Source of the DNA: Pararobbsia silviterrae
GTDB taxonomy: Bacteria > Pseudomonadota > Gammaproteobacteria > Burkholderiales > Burkholderiaceae
Direction: 5' to 3'
NCBI RefSeq assembly: GCF_003628125.1
Contig: NZ_RBZU01000003.1
Location: forward strand, 62,001-126,000
DNA length: 64,000 bases
This document shows, in pieces, positions 1 to 13,325 of the stretch. Positions within the stretch are counted from its first letter, which is position 1, and every line of letters starts with the position of its first letter. The notes under the pieces are model-generated. The model was not told the DNA's origin and ran no database searches. It worked only from the letters and a program-made list of their open reading frames with translations. The position numbers were made by a program, and so were the translations under genes.

Positions 1-717
1 CGCGACGACGTTGCCCGCCGCATTCTTGAGGTCGACATACGTCATCTTGTTCTGCTTGACGTAAGCATACTCGACATAGCCGATTGCGCCCGGGGTGCGC
101 TGGACCGACACGGCGACGCCGTCGTTACCCTTGCCGCCCAGACCCGTCGGCCAGTTGACCGTCGCGCCTTCGCCGACCTTCGACTTCCACTCGGCATTGA
201 CCTTCGACAGGTAGTTCGTCCAGATGAAGCTCGTGCCCGAGCCGTCGGCGCGGCGCACGACCGCGATATCCGTATCCGGCAGCTTGACCTTCGGATTCAG
301 CGCGACGATCGCCGGATCGTTCCACTTCGTGATCTTGCCGAGGTAGATGTCGCCGAGCACTTCGCCCGACAGCACGACTTCACCGGCCTTGACGCCCGGC
401 AGGTTGATCACGGGAATCACGCCGCCGATGACCGTCGGGAATTGGAACAGGCCTTCCTTGTCGAGCTGGTCGTCCTTGAGCGGTGCGTCCGAGCCGGCGA
501 AATCGACCGTCTTCGCGACGATTTGCTTGATCCCGCCCGACGATCCGATACCTTGGTAGTTGATGCGGCCGCCACCCGACTTCGCGTAGGCATCCGCCCA
601 CTTCGTATAGATCGGCGCCGCGAACGTGCTGCCTGCGCCCGTGACGTCGGTTGCGTGGGCGGCGAGGGCAAACATGACACCGGCCAGGCCGGCGATCGCG
701 GATTTCATGAGACGCAT
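1..717 (-). CDS. pstS: PstS, phosphate ABC transporter substrate-binding protein (C-terminus beyond window)
   Basis: Periplasmic phosphate-binding subunit of the high-affinity Pst importer. The 239 codons present start with a signal peptide ([20 protein letters not shown], cleavage after AHA) and continue with family-typical segments: [14 protein letters not shown], the phosphate-loop region [22 protein letters not shown], and [18 protein letters not shown]. The start ATG is preceded by a strong ribosome site (GGAGGT at 721-726, minus strand). The gene runs off the left edge, so pstC, pstA and pstB would be expected beyond it. The promoter region upstream has a Pho-box-like array, consistent with PhoB control under phosphate limitation. 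Confidence 0.96.
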   Translation of the reverse strand, partial: MRLMKSAIAGLAGVMFALAAHATDVTGAGSTFAAPIYTKWADAYAKSGGGRINYQGIGSSGGIKQIVAKTVDFAGSDAPLKDDQLDKEGLFQFPTVIGGVIPVINLPGVKAGEVVLSGEVLGDIYLGKITKWNDPAIVALNPKVKLPDTDIAVVRRADGSGTSFIWTNYLSKVNAEWKSKVGEGATVNWPTGLGGKGNDGVAVSVQRTPGAIGYVEYAYVKQNKMTYVDLKNAAGNVVA

Positions 718-1102
718 GAGACCTCCAGGGAGTAAGCGTGTAGTCGCGTTGTTGGCAAATTGCCTCTGTGGACGCCGCTCACTTTAGGGCCCGTCTATGT
801 CATTCATGTGACATTCGATGAAACGTATGTGACAGTCACATTACGCTTCGAAAGGCAAGATATTTTTTTGAAAACGCTGCGCAATGGGAGATTTTGATGC
901 CAAATCGCTGCAATTATTGGCATTTCCCACGGAGACGGCCCAAAGCGGGCCTGAACGGAAAAGGCAGGAAAACGGGACGGGCGCCGACGTCACATGCGAT
1001 TCACACTCGAACGCCGGTTGAATATCGTATAGCTTAAACGGTGATGGGCGCGCGGTCTGCGCGGGGCCGCACGATCGCACAAGCGCGCGCCCCGCGCTTT
1101 GC
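718..1102. other. Intergenic region between glmM and pstS
   Basis: This 385-base gap holds the pstS ribosome site, the Pho-box-like array and an AT-rich stretch near 855-900. Near the glmM end (about 1056-1098) an inverted repeat of GCGCGGGGC and GCCCCGCGC with a long loop could form a weak hairpin. No convincing gene is seen; open frames here lack ribosome sites and overlap glmM. Confidence 0.5.
797..840 (-). promoter_or_regulatory. Pho-box-like repeat array upstream of pstS
   Basis: Four imperfect copies of a 7-base unit lie at 797, 808, 818 and 829, that is, every 10-11 bases. On the plus strand they read ATGTCAT, GTGACAT, ATGAAAC and GTGACAG, matching the reverse complement of the PhoB unit CTGTCAT at 4-6 of 7 positions. 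Helical spacing and the location 80-120 bases upstream of pstS fit a PhoB operator. The 13-base perfect palindrome TGTGACAGTCACA (828-840) overlaps the last unit. Confidence 0.6.
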
Positions 1103-2461
1103 TCACGCGGTCGCGGTACGGACCGTGTTCGCGATCGATTCGGCATAGTGCGACGCCGCGCCGGGATCATGCGCCTCGACCATCACGCGCAGCACGGGCT
1201 CCGTCCCGGATGCGCGAATCAGCACGCGCCCCTGGTCGCCGAGCGCCGCGCGAGCCTGCGAAATCGCGGTATCGATCTCGCCGTTGCCCTTCCATTCGGC
1301 GTCGGGGCGCATCCGCACATTGATCAGCGTCTGCGGGAACAGCTCGACGCCTTCGAGCAGCTCGGCGAGCGTCTGACCGCTGCGCTGGAGCGCGGCGAGC
1401 ACGAGCAATGCCGAAACGATGCCATCCCCCGTCGTATGGCGATCGAGCGACAGAATATGGCCCGAGCCTTCCGCGCCGAGCTCCCAGCCGTTCTCGCGCA
1501 GTTGTTCGAGCACATAGCGGTCGCCGACGGCCGCGCGTACGAACGGTACGCCGAGCTTCTCGAGCGCGAGCTCGACCGCCAGATTGGTCATCAGCGTACC
1601 GACCGCGCCCGGCACCCGACCGTTCGTCGCGATGCGGTCGCGCACCAGCACATAGAGCAGTTCGTCGCCGTTATACAGACGCCCGTCCGCATCGACGATC
1701 TGCACACGGTCCGCGTCGCCGTCGAGTGCGATACCGAGATCGGCCTGATTCGCCTTGACGGCCTGAACGAGCGCATCGGGCGCGGTCGCGCCGACGCCGT
1801 CGTTGATATTGAACCCGTTCGGATGAATCCCGATCGGCACGACTTCCGCGCCGAGTTCGTGGAACACGTGCGGCGCGACGTGATACGCGGCGCCATGCGC
1901 GCAATCGACGACGAGCTTCAGGCCGTGTAGATCGTATTTGGCCGGAAACGTGCTCTTGCAGAACTCGATATAGCGACCCGCCGCGTCGTCGAGACGGCGC
2001 GCTTTGCCCAGATGCTCGGAAGACGCGCATTCGAGCGGCTCGTCGAGGTGCGCCTCGATTTCGAGTTCGACCTCGTCGGGCAGCTTGTTGCCGTCGGCCG
2101 AGAAGAACTTGATGCCGTTATCGTCGTACGGATTGTGCGACGCGCTGATCACGACGCCGGCCGACAGCCGCAGCGCTCGTGTCAGATACGCGACACCCGG
2201 CGTCGGCATCGGCCCGGCGAGCATCACGTCGACGCCCGCGGCCGCAAAACCGGATTCGAGCGCCGCTTCGAGCATATAACCCGAGACGCGCGTGTCCTTG
2301 CCGATCAGCACCGTCGGGCGGCTACCGCGCTTGCCCGAATGCGAGCCGCCCGCGAGCACCTTGCCGGCCGCATAGCCGAGCCGCAACACGAACTCCGGCG
2401 TGATGGGCGACTGGCCGACCTTGCCACGGACGCCGTCCGTACCGAAATAACGACGAGTCAT
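1103..2461 (-). CDS. glmM: GlmM, phosphoglucosamine mutase
   Basis: Interconverts glucosamine-6-phosphate and glucosamine-1-phosphate, leading to UDP-GlcNAc for peptidoglycan and LPS. The 452-residue protein has the family's four-domain order: N-terminal [11 protein letters not shown], the phosphoserine loop [12 protein letters not shown] (Ser108 expected to carry the phosphate), the metal loop ALDGDADR, and the C-terminal phosphate-binding [14 protein letters not shown]. Although the frame is open 30 bases further upstream, the ATG at 2461 is chosen because it has an AGGAGA ribosome site seven bases before it and gives the conserved N-terminus. It follows folP on the same strand with a gap of about 140 bases, the common folP-glmM arrangement. 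Confidence 0.97.
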   Translation of the reverse strand: MTRRYFGTDGVRGKVGQSPITPEFVLRLGYAAGKVLAGGSHSGKRGSRPTVLIGKDTRVSGYMLEAALESGFAAAGVDVMLAGPMPTPGVAYLTRALRLSAGVVISASHNPYDDNGIKFFSADGNKLPDEVELEIEAHLDEPLECASSEHLGKARRLDDAAGRYIEFCKSTFPAKYDLHGLKLVVDCAHGAAYHVAPHVFHELGAEVVPIGIHPNGFNINDGVGATAPDALVQAVKANQADLGIALDGDADRVQIVDADGRLYNGDELLYVLVRDRIATNGRVPGAVGTLMTNLAVELALEKLGVPFVRAAVGDRYVLEQLRENGWELGAEGSGHILSLDRHTTGDGIVSALLVLAALQRSGQTLAELLEGVELFPQTLINVRMRPDAEWKGNGEIDTAISQARAALGDQGRVLIRASGTEPVLRVMVEAHDPGAASHYAESIANTVRTATA

Positions 2462-2604
2462 ACGCTCGTTCTCCTGGTTATCGACTGTCAAACGCCAGTC
2501 ACAATTATCCGCGAACCTCGTCCGCGACGGGTACGCCTTCTTTCCGCTGGTTCGTACCGGCGATTACGCGCACCGCGTGCCGTGACCGACCACGCGCGCT
2601 CCGC

Positions 2605-3495
2605 TCAACCGGCCGCGCGCATCGCTGCCCAGACCTTGAGCGCGTCGATCGTCTCGGCCACATCGTGCACGCGCACGATCCGCGCGCCGCGCTCAACCGC
2701 GAGCACCGCCGCCGCCACGCTCGCCGCCAGCCGTTCCGTGGCAGGCTTGTTGATGACGGCGCCGAGCATCGATTTGCGCGACATGCCCGCGAGCACCGGG
2801 ACGCCGGCCGGCGCCGTGCGCGGCAAGTCCGCGAGCAGCGCGTAATTCTGTTCGACCGTCTTGCCGAAGCCGAAACCCGGATCGACGCTGATCCGCGCAC
2901 GCGCCACGCCGGCCGATTCGAGATCGGCGACCCGATGCGCGAGAAACTGCGCGACATCGGCCACGACGTCGTCATACGCCGACTCCGGGGCGGTCTGCAT
3001 CGTCTGCGGATCGCCGATCATATGCATGACGCAGAGCCCGCAGTCGCTCGCCGCCACGGCTTCGAGCGCGCCCGGCAGGCGCAGGCCCCAGATATCGTTG
3101 ATCATGTCCGCGCCATGCGCGAGCGATTCGGCCATGACTTCGGGCTTATAGGTATCGATCGAGATCGCGACGCCCGCGTCGCGCAGTTCGTCGACGAGCG
3201 GTATCACGCGTTCGAGTTCCGCATCGAGCGCCAAAGGCGGCGCGCCCGGTCGCGTGGATTCCCCGCCGATGTCGATGATGTCGACGCCCGCCGCGATCAT
3301 CTGCTCCGCATGCCGAAGCGCCGCGTCGCGCGCGATAAACCGGCCGCCGTCCGAAAACGAGTCCGGCGTCGCGTTGAGGATGCCCATTACCAGCGGACGC
3401 TCGAACGCATACTCGAACCGCCCGCATTGCCATACCGATTGCTTCACCACCCACTCCATATTCCATGCGCGTACGTCGCCGACCGGTGCGCACAT
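2605..3495 (-). CDS. folP: FolP, dihydropteroate synthase
   Basis: Condenses para-aminobenzoate with dihydropterin pyrophosphate in folate synthesis; the sulfonamide target. Family signatures are clear: VMGILNATPDSFSDGG, a TIM-barrel core with DIGGESTRPGA, IDTYKPEVM, IVRVHDV near the C-terminus, and SRKSMLG. The start is uncertain: ATG at 3495 gives 296 residues and ATG at 3459 gives 284, neither with a good ribosome site. A rho-independent terminator closes ftsH upstream, so folP probably has its own promoter in 3496-3650, where a (CGGCT)n repeat sits. Confidence 0.95.
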   Translation of the reverse strand: MCAPVGDVRAWNMEWVVKQSVWQCGRFEYAFERPLVMGILNATPDSFSDGGRFIARDAALRHAEQMIAAGVDIIDIGGESTRPGAPPLALDAELERVIPLVDELRDAGVAISIDTYKPEVMAESLAHGADMINDIWGLRLPGALEAVAASDCGLCVMHMIGDPQTMQTAPESAYDDVVADVAQFLAHRVADLESAGVARARISVDPGFGFGKTVEQNYALLADLPRTAPAGVPVLAGMSRKSMLGAVINKPATERLAASVAAAVLAVERGARIVRVHDVAETIDALKVWAAMRAAG

Positions 3496-3576
3496 CGCAG
3501 CATGATGCGCCCGGCACCGCGACCGTACTGTACAACGCGTCTCAATTGCCCGATCCGCGTACGCCCCTCGCCGCCC

Positions 3577-3615
3577 CGGCTCGGCTCGGCTCGGCTCGGC
3601 TCGGCTCGGCTCGGC
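3577..3615. repeat. Pentanucleotide tandem repeat (CGGCT), 7.8 copies
   Basis: A perfect run of seven CGGCT units plus CGGC, 39 bases long, lies in the ftsH-folP intergenic region between the ftsH terminator and the folP start. Such runs are prone to slipped-strand length change. It is outside any coding frame I accept. Confidence 0.95.
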
Positions 3616-3650
3616 GAAGGATCATCGATCGCTCGCCCGGCAATATCAAC

Positions 3651-3674
3651 AAAAAAGGCCGGCTTTCGCCGGCC
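3651..3674 (-). terminator. Rho-independent terminator of ftsH
   Basis: GGCCGGC and GCCGGCC (3657-3663 and 3668-3674) form a 7-base stem with a TTTC loop. On the minus strand the stem is followed by six T (AAAAAA at 3651-3656). It sits about 25 bases after the ftsH stop. Confidence 0.88.
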
Positions 3675-3697
3675 CCGATGCTCGATACGCTGACGGC

Positions 3698-5590
<1,893 letters not shown>

Positions 5591-5731
5591 AGCATCGCTC
5601 CTTCACTCATAACGCCGGCTGCCCGAAAAAAGTCCGGTTCCCACCGGCGAACCATTCTAATCCAGGCCGGGAAGCCCCGCCATAGGAATAGTCTACGCCA
5701 TTGATAGTCAATTCAAGGGTTTGGCGCGCCT

Positions 5732-6394
5732 TTAGACGCCTTTACCGGGCGTCTTCAATCCCTTTCCGAGAATGAACGTTTCGGCCGATTTATCCCGGGA
5801 AGCCTTCGGCTTGCGGGCCGCCACCACCTTGAATTGCCGTTTGAACTTCTCGACGATCTGGCTATATCCGCTGCCGTGAAAGCACTTGACGAGCAACGCG
5901 CCTTCGGGCCGCAAATGGTTTTGTGAAAATTCAAGCGCCAGATCGCAAAGATGCTCGATGCGCGCGGCATCCGCCGACGCGACACCCGACAGGTTGGGCG
6001 CCATATCCGAAATTACAAGGTCCACCGCTTGCGCACCGACAATCGTCTCGAGTTGTTCGAGCACGGCGTCGTCGCGAAAATCGCCCTGGAGGAAGTGAAC
6101 GTCGGCGATCGGTTCCATCGGCAGGATGTCGAGCGCAATGATCGTGCCGTCGATGCCGCCTTCGTTCTTGCGATTGCCCTGCGCGAGCTTGTTGCGCGCG
6201 TATTGGCTCCAACTGCCCGGCGTCGCGCCGAGATCGACGATGACCTGCCCCGGACGGATCAGCTTGTCCTGCTCGTCGATCTCCTTGAGCTTATATGCCG
6301 CGCGGGCGCGATAGCCCTCGCGCTGGGCGAGCTTGACGTACGGATCGTTGATGTGATCGTGAAGCCAGTGTTGATTGAAACGATTCTTTGCCAT
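5732..6394 (-). CDS. rlmE: RlmE (FtsJ/RrmJ), 23S rRNA 2'-O-uridine methyltransferase
   Basis: Methylates U2552 in the A-loop of 23S rRNA with S-adenosylmethionine. The 220-residue protein has the FtsJ Rossmann fold: N-terminal [10 protein letters not shown] containing the first catalytic Lys (about 35), SAM-binding [14 protein letters not shown] (53-66), [11 protein letters not shown] with the catalytic Asp, LVKCFHGSG with the second Lys, and a C-terminal ETFILG with the Glu. A short low-complexity insert ([10 protein letters not shown]) follows the SAM motif. It is transcribed toward ftsH, as in many proteobacteria, and divergently from yhbY, 110 bases away. Confidence 0.97.
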   Translation of the reverse strand: MAKNRFNQHWLHDHINDPYVKLAQREGYRARAAYKLKEIDEQDKLIRPGQVIVDLGATPGSWSQYARNKLAQGNRKNEGGIDGTIIALDILPMEPIADVHFLQGDFRDDAVLEQLETIVGAQAVDLVISDMAPNLSGVASADAARIEHLCDLALEFSQNHLRPEGALLVKCFHGSGYSQIVEKFKRQFKVVAARKPKASRDKSAETFILGKGLKTPGKGV

Positions 6395-6504
6395 GAGATT
6401 GCATTGCGACGACGAACAAACACCGGGAAATGGCCTGAATCGTCGCTTTTGTTCGATAATACGCGTTTGGCGCGGTCCTCGCGCCCCTCTATCCAGACCG
6501 AGCC

Positions 6505-7038
6505 ATGCCCGCCCTCAATGTGACCCCGGCGCACCGCGCCGCGTTGCGCTCCGATGCGCACGCCCTCAAACCCGTCGTCCTGATCGGGGCGGAAGGCCTT
6601 TCCGAAGCCGTGATCAAGGAGATCCGGGTCCACCTCGACGCGCATGAACTGATCAAGATCCGCGTGTCGGGCGACGATCGCGAGGCGCGCGTCGAAATTT
6701 ATGATGCGATTTGCGACCGGCTCGACGCCGCGCCGATTCAACATATCGGCAAACTGCTCGTCGTCTGGCGCCCCGCGCCCGAGGAAACGCCCCTCAAGCC
6801 GAGCCAGCGCGCCAGCTCGCGCCTGCCGTCGGTCAACAGCGCGCGCGGCGAGCAGCTCGCAGCGCGTGGCGGTGCGCCGCGCGTCGTCAAGGTCACGAAA
6901 CCGAGCAGCTCGGTTCGCAAGCCGAAACCCGTCAAGGTCACGGTTCGCGGCAACGAGCGCGTGACGGCCGGCGGCAACGTCAAGCGCGCGAAGCCGCGTC
7001 AGACGAGCGCCAAGCGCCACCACCAGTCGGTCAAGTAA
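6505..7038 (+). CDS. yhbY: YhbY/CRM-domain ribosome-associated RNA-binding protein
   Basis: Residues 1-95 form a CRM (CRS1/YhbY) domain, which in E. coli associates with pre-50S ribosomal particles. Visible signatures are [20 protein letters not shown] and [19 protein letters not shown]. coli YhbY is about 97 residues; this one is 177, with a basic C-terminal tail rich in Arg, Lys, Ser and Gly (about 96-177) that probably adds nonspecific RNA affinity (inference). The position divergent from rlmE supports a role in 50S assembly. The start ATG at 6505 gives the canonical N-terminus. Confidence 0.93.
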   Translation: MPALNVTPAHRAALRSDAHALKPVVLIGAEGLSEAVIKEIRVHLDAHELIKIRVSGDDREARVEIYDAICDRLDAAPIQHIGKLLVVWRPAPEETPLKPSQRASSRLPSVNSARGEQLAARGGAPRVVKVTKPSSSVRKPKPVKVTVRGNERVTAGGNVKRAKPRQTSAKRHHQSVK

Positions 7039-7102
7039 TTCACGCTCGGCGTGTCACTCGGCATCCGATCCGCACGGGACGGATGCCGGACCGCATGACG
7101 AC

Positions 7103-7606
7103 TCAGGCCGGCGCGATCACCGACGCGCGCACGCCGCGCATACAGACAAGCCAGACGCCGAGCACGCTTTCAAGCAGATAGAACACCATCGACACGCCGT
7201 GCAGCGCGCCGAACTGCGTCTTGTACGCCGAATGCGAGATGTCGGTGCCCGCGGTCTGAGCCGCGATGCGCAGCGCATTCATCCAGGGCTGCAGCGCGAA
7301 ATACCCGACCAGCGTGCACGCGATCATCGCGATGATCACACGCCGCGCGCGGCGCAGCGCTTGCGCGCCGATCTCGATCGACGACGCGCCGGCGTCCCGC
7401 ATGCGCAGCACGCGGTTCGCGATCAGCAGCAACACGATGCCCGAGACGACCGACACATAGGCCTGCGTGTGGAACAGATTCGCCGCGACACGCCCCGCAT
7501 CCGTTTCGGACAGCAGCGCAAACAGCGTCGGTGCGACGAGATAGCCCGTCGTGAGCAAGCTACCGACCCAGATCGTCGAAATCAGATTGAATAGTCGTTG
7601 CGGCAT
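7103..7606 (-). CDS. DUF4149-like integral membrane protein
   Basis: A 167-residue membrane protein with about four hydrophobic helices. It resembles the DUF4149/TMEM205-like proteins commonly encoded between greA and yhbY in Burkholderiaceae. Recognisable segments are LISTIWVGSLLTTGYLVAPTLF at the N-terminus (cited in part), VVSGIVLLLIANRVL, VIIAMIACTLVGYFAL and MVFYLLESVLGVWLV. I chose ATG at 7606 because the 16 upstream residues are Arg/Ala-rich and unlike a membrane start, but there is no clear ribosome site at either choice. Function unknown. It ends tail-to-tail with yhbY. Confidence 0.82.
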   Translation of the reverse strand: MPQRLFNLISTIWVGSLLTTGYLVAPTLFALLSETDAGRVAANLFHTQAYVSVVSGIVLLLIANRVLRMRDAGASSIEIGAQALRRARRVIIAMIACTLVGYFALQPWMNALRIAAQTAGTDISHSAYKTQFGALHGVSMVFYLLESVLGVWLVCMRGVRASVIAPA

Positions 7607-7681
7607 CGTGGCGCGGCCCGTCGCGATCGCGGCGGCGCGCCTTCGGACGCGCACCGCGCTACGCGTGACGGTTCAGATGTT

Positions 7682-8158
7682 TCAGATGTACTTGACCGAG
7701 ATGATTTCCCACTCGCGCACGCCGCCCGGGGCCTGCACGGATGCGACGTCGCCTTCGACCTTGCCGATCAGCGCGCGCGCGATCGGCGAGCTGATCGAAA
7801 TGAGGCCGTGATCGAGATCGGCCTCGTCGTCGCCGACGATCTGATACGTGACCGTCTTGCCCGCGTCGACGTCTTCGAGTTCGACGGTCGCGCCGAACAC
7901 GACGCGGCCGTCCGCATCGACAGCCGACGGATCGATGATCTGCGCGGCCGACAGCTTCGACTCGAGTTCGGCAATGCGCCCTTCGATAAAGCCCTGCTTT
8001 TCCTTTGCCGCGTCGTATTCGGCGTTTTCGGACAGGTCGCCTTGCGCACGCGCCTCGGCGATCGAATTGATCACGGCCGGACGCTCCTTGGACTTCAGGC
8101 GCTCGAGCTCTGCTTTCAGCATCTGCGCGCCGCGCTTGGTCAACGGAATGGTGCTCAT
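7682..8158 (-). CDS. greA: GreA, transcript cleavage factor
   Basis: Rescues backtracked RNA polymerase by stimulating transcript cleavage through the secondary channel. The 158-residue length is standard. The N-terminal coiled coil (about 1-75) carries the tip acidic residues in DLSENAEYDAAKE; the C-terminal FKBP-like domain includes VFGATVELED and the family signature ISSPIARALIGKVEGD. It lies directly after carB on the same strand (127-base gap), the usual carA-carB-greA order, so it may be partly cotranscribed with pyrimidine/arginine genes. Confidence 0.98.
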   Translation of the reverse strand: MSTIPLTKRGAQMLKAELERLKSKERPAVINSIAEARAQGDLSENAEYDAAKEKQGFIEGRIAELESKLSAAQIIDPSAVDADGRVVFGATVELEDVDAGKTVTYQIVGDDEADLDHGLISISSPIARALIGKVEGDVASVQAPGGVREWEIISVKYI

Positions 8159-8285
8159 AAGAATTCAAAAACCAAAAAAAATCGCCGCAGCCAAAGTGCA
8201 TCCGAACCGTCAGGTCCGGACACCGCGTTGGCCGCGGCTCGTTCCAGAGATGCCCCGATGCGTGCGCCCGGGGCCTCGATCCGAG

Positions 8286-11540
<3,255 letters not shown>

Positions 11541-11590
11541 AAAGCTCTCGGATGCTGGATTCTGTGTTCGCTGTCGTCAATGTTGCGGGC

Positions 11591-12745
11591 TCAGGCCGCG
11601 ACCGGCCGGCCGGCCTTCTTCGCCTCGATCATCGAGACGAAGCGATCGAACAGGTAGGCGATGTCGTGCGGACCCGGCGACGCTTCGGGGTGGCCCTGGA
11701 AGCAGAACGCGGGCTTGTCCGTCAGCGCGAAACCTTGCAGCGTGCCGTCGAACAGCGACGTATGCGTGACGCGCGCATTCGCGGGCAGCGTCGCGGCATC
11801 GACCGCGAAGCCGTGGTTCTGCGACGTGATCACGACGCGGCCGTCGTCGTGGTCTTTGACCGGATGATTCGCGCCGTGGTGACCCGTTTTCATCTTCATC
11901 GTCTTCGCGCCGACCGCGAGACCCATGATCTGATGACCGAGGCAGATGCCGAACGTCGGGATGCCGCGCTCGATGAACTCGCGCGTCGCACGGATCGCGT
12001 AGTCGCACGGTTCCGGATCGCCAGGGCCGTTCGAGAGAAAAATGCCGTCCGGATTCAGCGCGAGCGCATCGGCCGCGCTCGACTGCGCGGGCAACACCGT
12101 CACACGCAGGCCGCGCTCGGCGAGCATGCGCAGGATGTTGTACTTGACGCCGAAGTCGAACGCGACGACGTGAAATTTCGGATCGCGCTGCGCGCGATAG
12201 CCTTCGCCGAGACGCCATTCGGTCTGCGTCCACTCGAACGGCTTCGTCGCCGACACGACCTTGGCGAGGTCCATGCCCGCGAGGCCCGGGAACGAGCGCG
12301 CGAGTTCGAGCGCCTTGTCCGCATTGTCCTCGCCCGCGAGAATCGCCCCGCTTTGCGCGCCCTTCTCGCGCAGGATCCGCGTGAGCTTGCGCGTGTCGAT
12401 ACCCGCGATCGCAACGATGCCCTCGTCCTTCAAATACTGGGACAAGGTGCGCTGCTGGCGGAAATTCGAGGCGGCGAGCGGCAGATCGCGGATGATCAGA
12501 CCGGCTGCGTGAACCTGGCTCGCCTCGACGTCTTCAGCGTTGACGCCGACATTGCCGATATGCGGGTACGTCAGCGTGACGATCTGACGCGAATAGCTCG
12601 GGTCGGTGAGGATTTCCTGATAGCCGGTGATCGCGGTATTGAAAACGACTTCGCCGATCGTCTGACCGGGTGCGCCAATCGAATAACCGCGGAAGACCGT
12701 ACCGTCAGCGAGCGCAAGCTGGGCGAGAGGAAAAGACGGCAACAC
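11591..12745 (-). CDS. carA: CarA, carbamoyl-phosphate synthase small (glutaminase) subunit
   Basis: Hydrolyses glutamine and channels ammonia to CarB. In 384 residues, the N-terminal CarA-specific domain begins [20 protein letters not shown]. The C-terminal class-I glutamine amidotransferase has the nucleophile motif [15 protein letters not shown] and the His/Glu pair in [11 protein letters not shown]. The start is GTG (followed by TTG), with AGGAG eight bases upstream. It is the first gene of carA-carB-greA and has a long leader ahead of it. Confidence 0.98.
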   Translation of the reverse strand: MLPSFPLAQLALADGTVFRGYSIGAPGQTIGEVVFNTAITGYQEILTDPSYSRQIVTLTYPHIGNVGVNAEDVEASQVHAAGLIIRDLPLAASNFRQQRTLSQYLKDEGIVAIAGIDTRKLTRILREKGAQSGAILAGEDNADKALELARSFPGLAGMDLAKVVSATKPFEWTQTEWRLGEGYRAQRDPKFHVVAFDFGVKYNILRMLAERGLRVTVLPAQSSAADALALNPDGIFLSNGPGDPEPCDYAIRATREFIERGIPTFGICLGHQIMGLAVGAKTMKMKTGHHGANHPVKDHDDGRVVITSQNHGFAVDAATLPANARVTHTSLFDGTLQGFALTDKPAFCFQGHPEASPGPHDIAYLFDRFVSMIEAKKAGRPVAA

Positions 12746-13021
12746 GGGAGGCTCCTTGCGGGGGACACCCAGCTGCCGACCTGCCGTTCATGTCCGGAGA
12801 ACCGAGCTCGCCGGCCGCGGACTCCGTGTGCGGCACACCGAGCGCCTGTATGGCAATCGGGTGCGCGACGGTCGCGGCGTGGCGCGTCGATCCTGCACAT
12901 CGCTTCGCAGCGCTTGCCCCCTTCGGGATCAGGCAAGTCGAACGGAAGATGCGGCGGACGAACGAGAGAGTGAGGGTAGGCGCTAGGGTGCGGGTGGATT
13001 AACTTAAACTTTCGAATTATA
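12746..13021 (-). promoter_or_regulatory. carAB promoter and long untranslated leader
   Basis: A perfect TATAAT (minus strand, 13016-13021) sits about 270 bases upstream of the carA GTG and is the best -10 element in the gap; the matching -35 is poor and GC-rich. If it is used, carAB mRNA has a leader of about 260 bases with no accepted gene. The rest of the gap (13022-13230) shows no gene. Pyrimidine or arginine control would be expected, but I can identify no specific operator or attenuator. Confidence 0.45.
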
Positions 13022-13230
13022 GCGCGCGGCAGCCCCTCAGGCTAGGCCTGCCCTAGGCCGGCTCGCTCGGAACCGGATGGCCGCCCCGCGGCAAACCCTT
13101 GCCGCACAAGGCGCTCGCGCTATTTCAAGACGGCTGGAAAAATATCCGACCGCGCTCCGTTCGACGAAACACGCAACCGCCCCTGCCCTGATCCAACCGC
13201 GACTGAATGCCGACCCAAGCCCATAAACGA

Positions 13231-13260
13231 AAACGCGCCGGCCCACAGGACCGGCGCGTG
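13231..13260 (-). terminator. Rho-independent terminator of mltD
   Basis: CGCGCCGG (13234-13241) pairs with CCGGCGCG (13251-13258) around a nine-base loop. On the minus strand the stem is followed by a T-rich stretch (complement of ACGAAAA). It lies about 65 bases after the mltD stop. Confidence 0.75.
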
Positions 13261-13325
13261 CAAAGGCGTCGAATTGATCGGAGCGTAACCTCACGCGTTG
13301 CCCCCGCAACACGTGTCAATCCGGG

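Noticed and set aside
828-840. CRP site, from the palindrome TGTGACAGTCACA
   Set aside because: CRP half-sites TGTGA and TCACA need a six-base spacer; here it is three bases, so it is not a standard CRP site.
841-1170. 109-codon minus-strand frame between pstS and glmM
   Set aside because: It overlaps the glmM end, has no ribosome site and no recognisable sequence.
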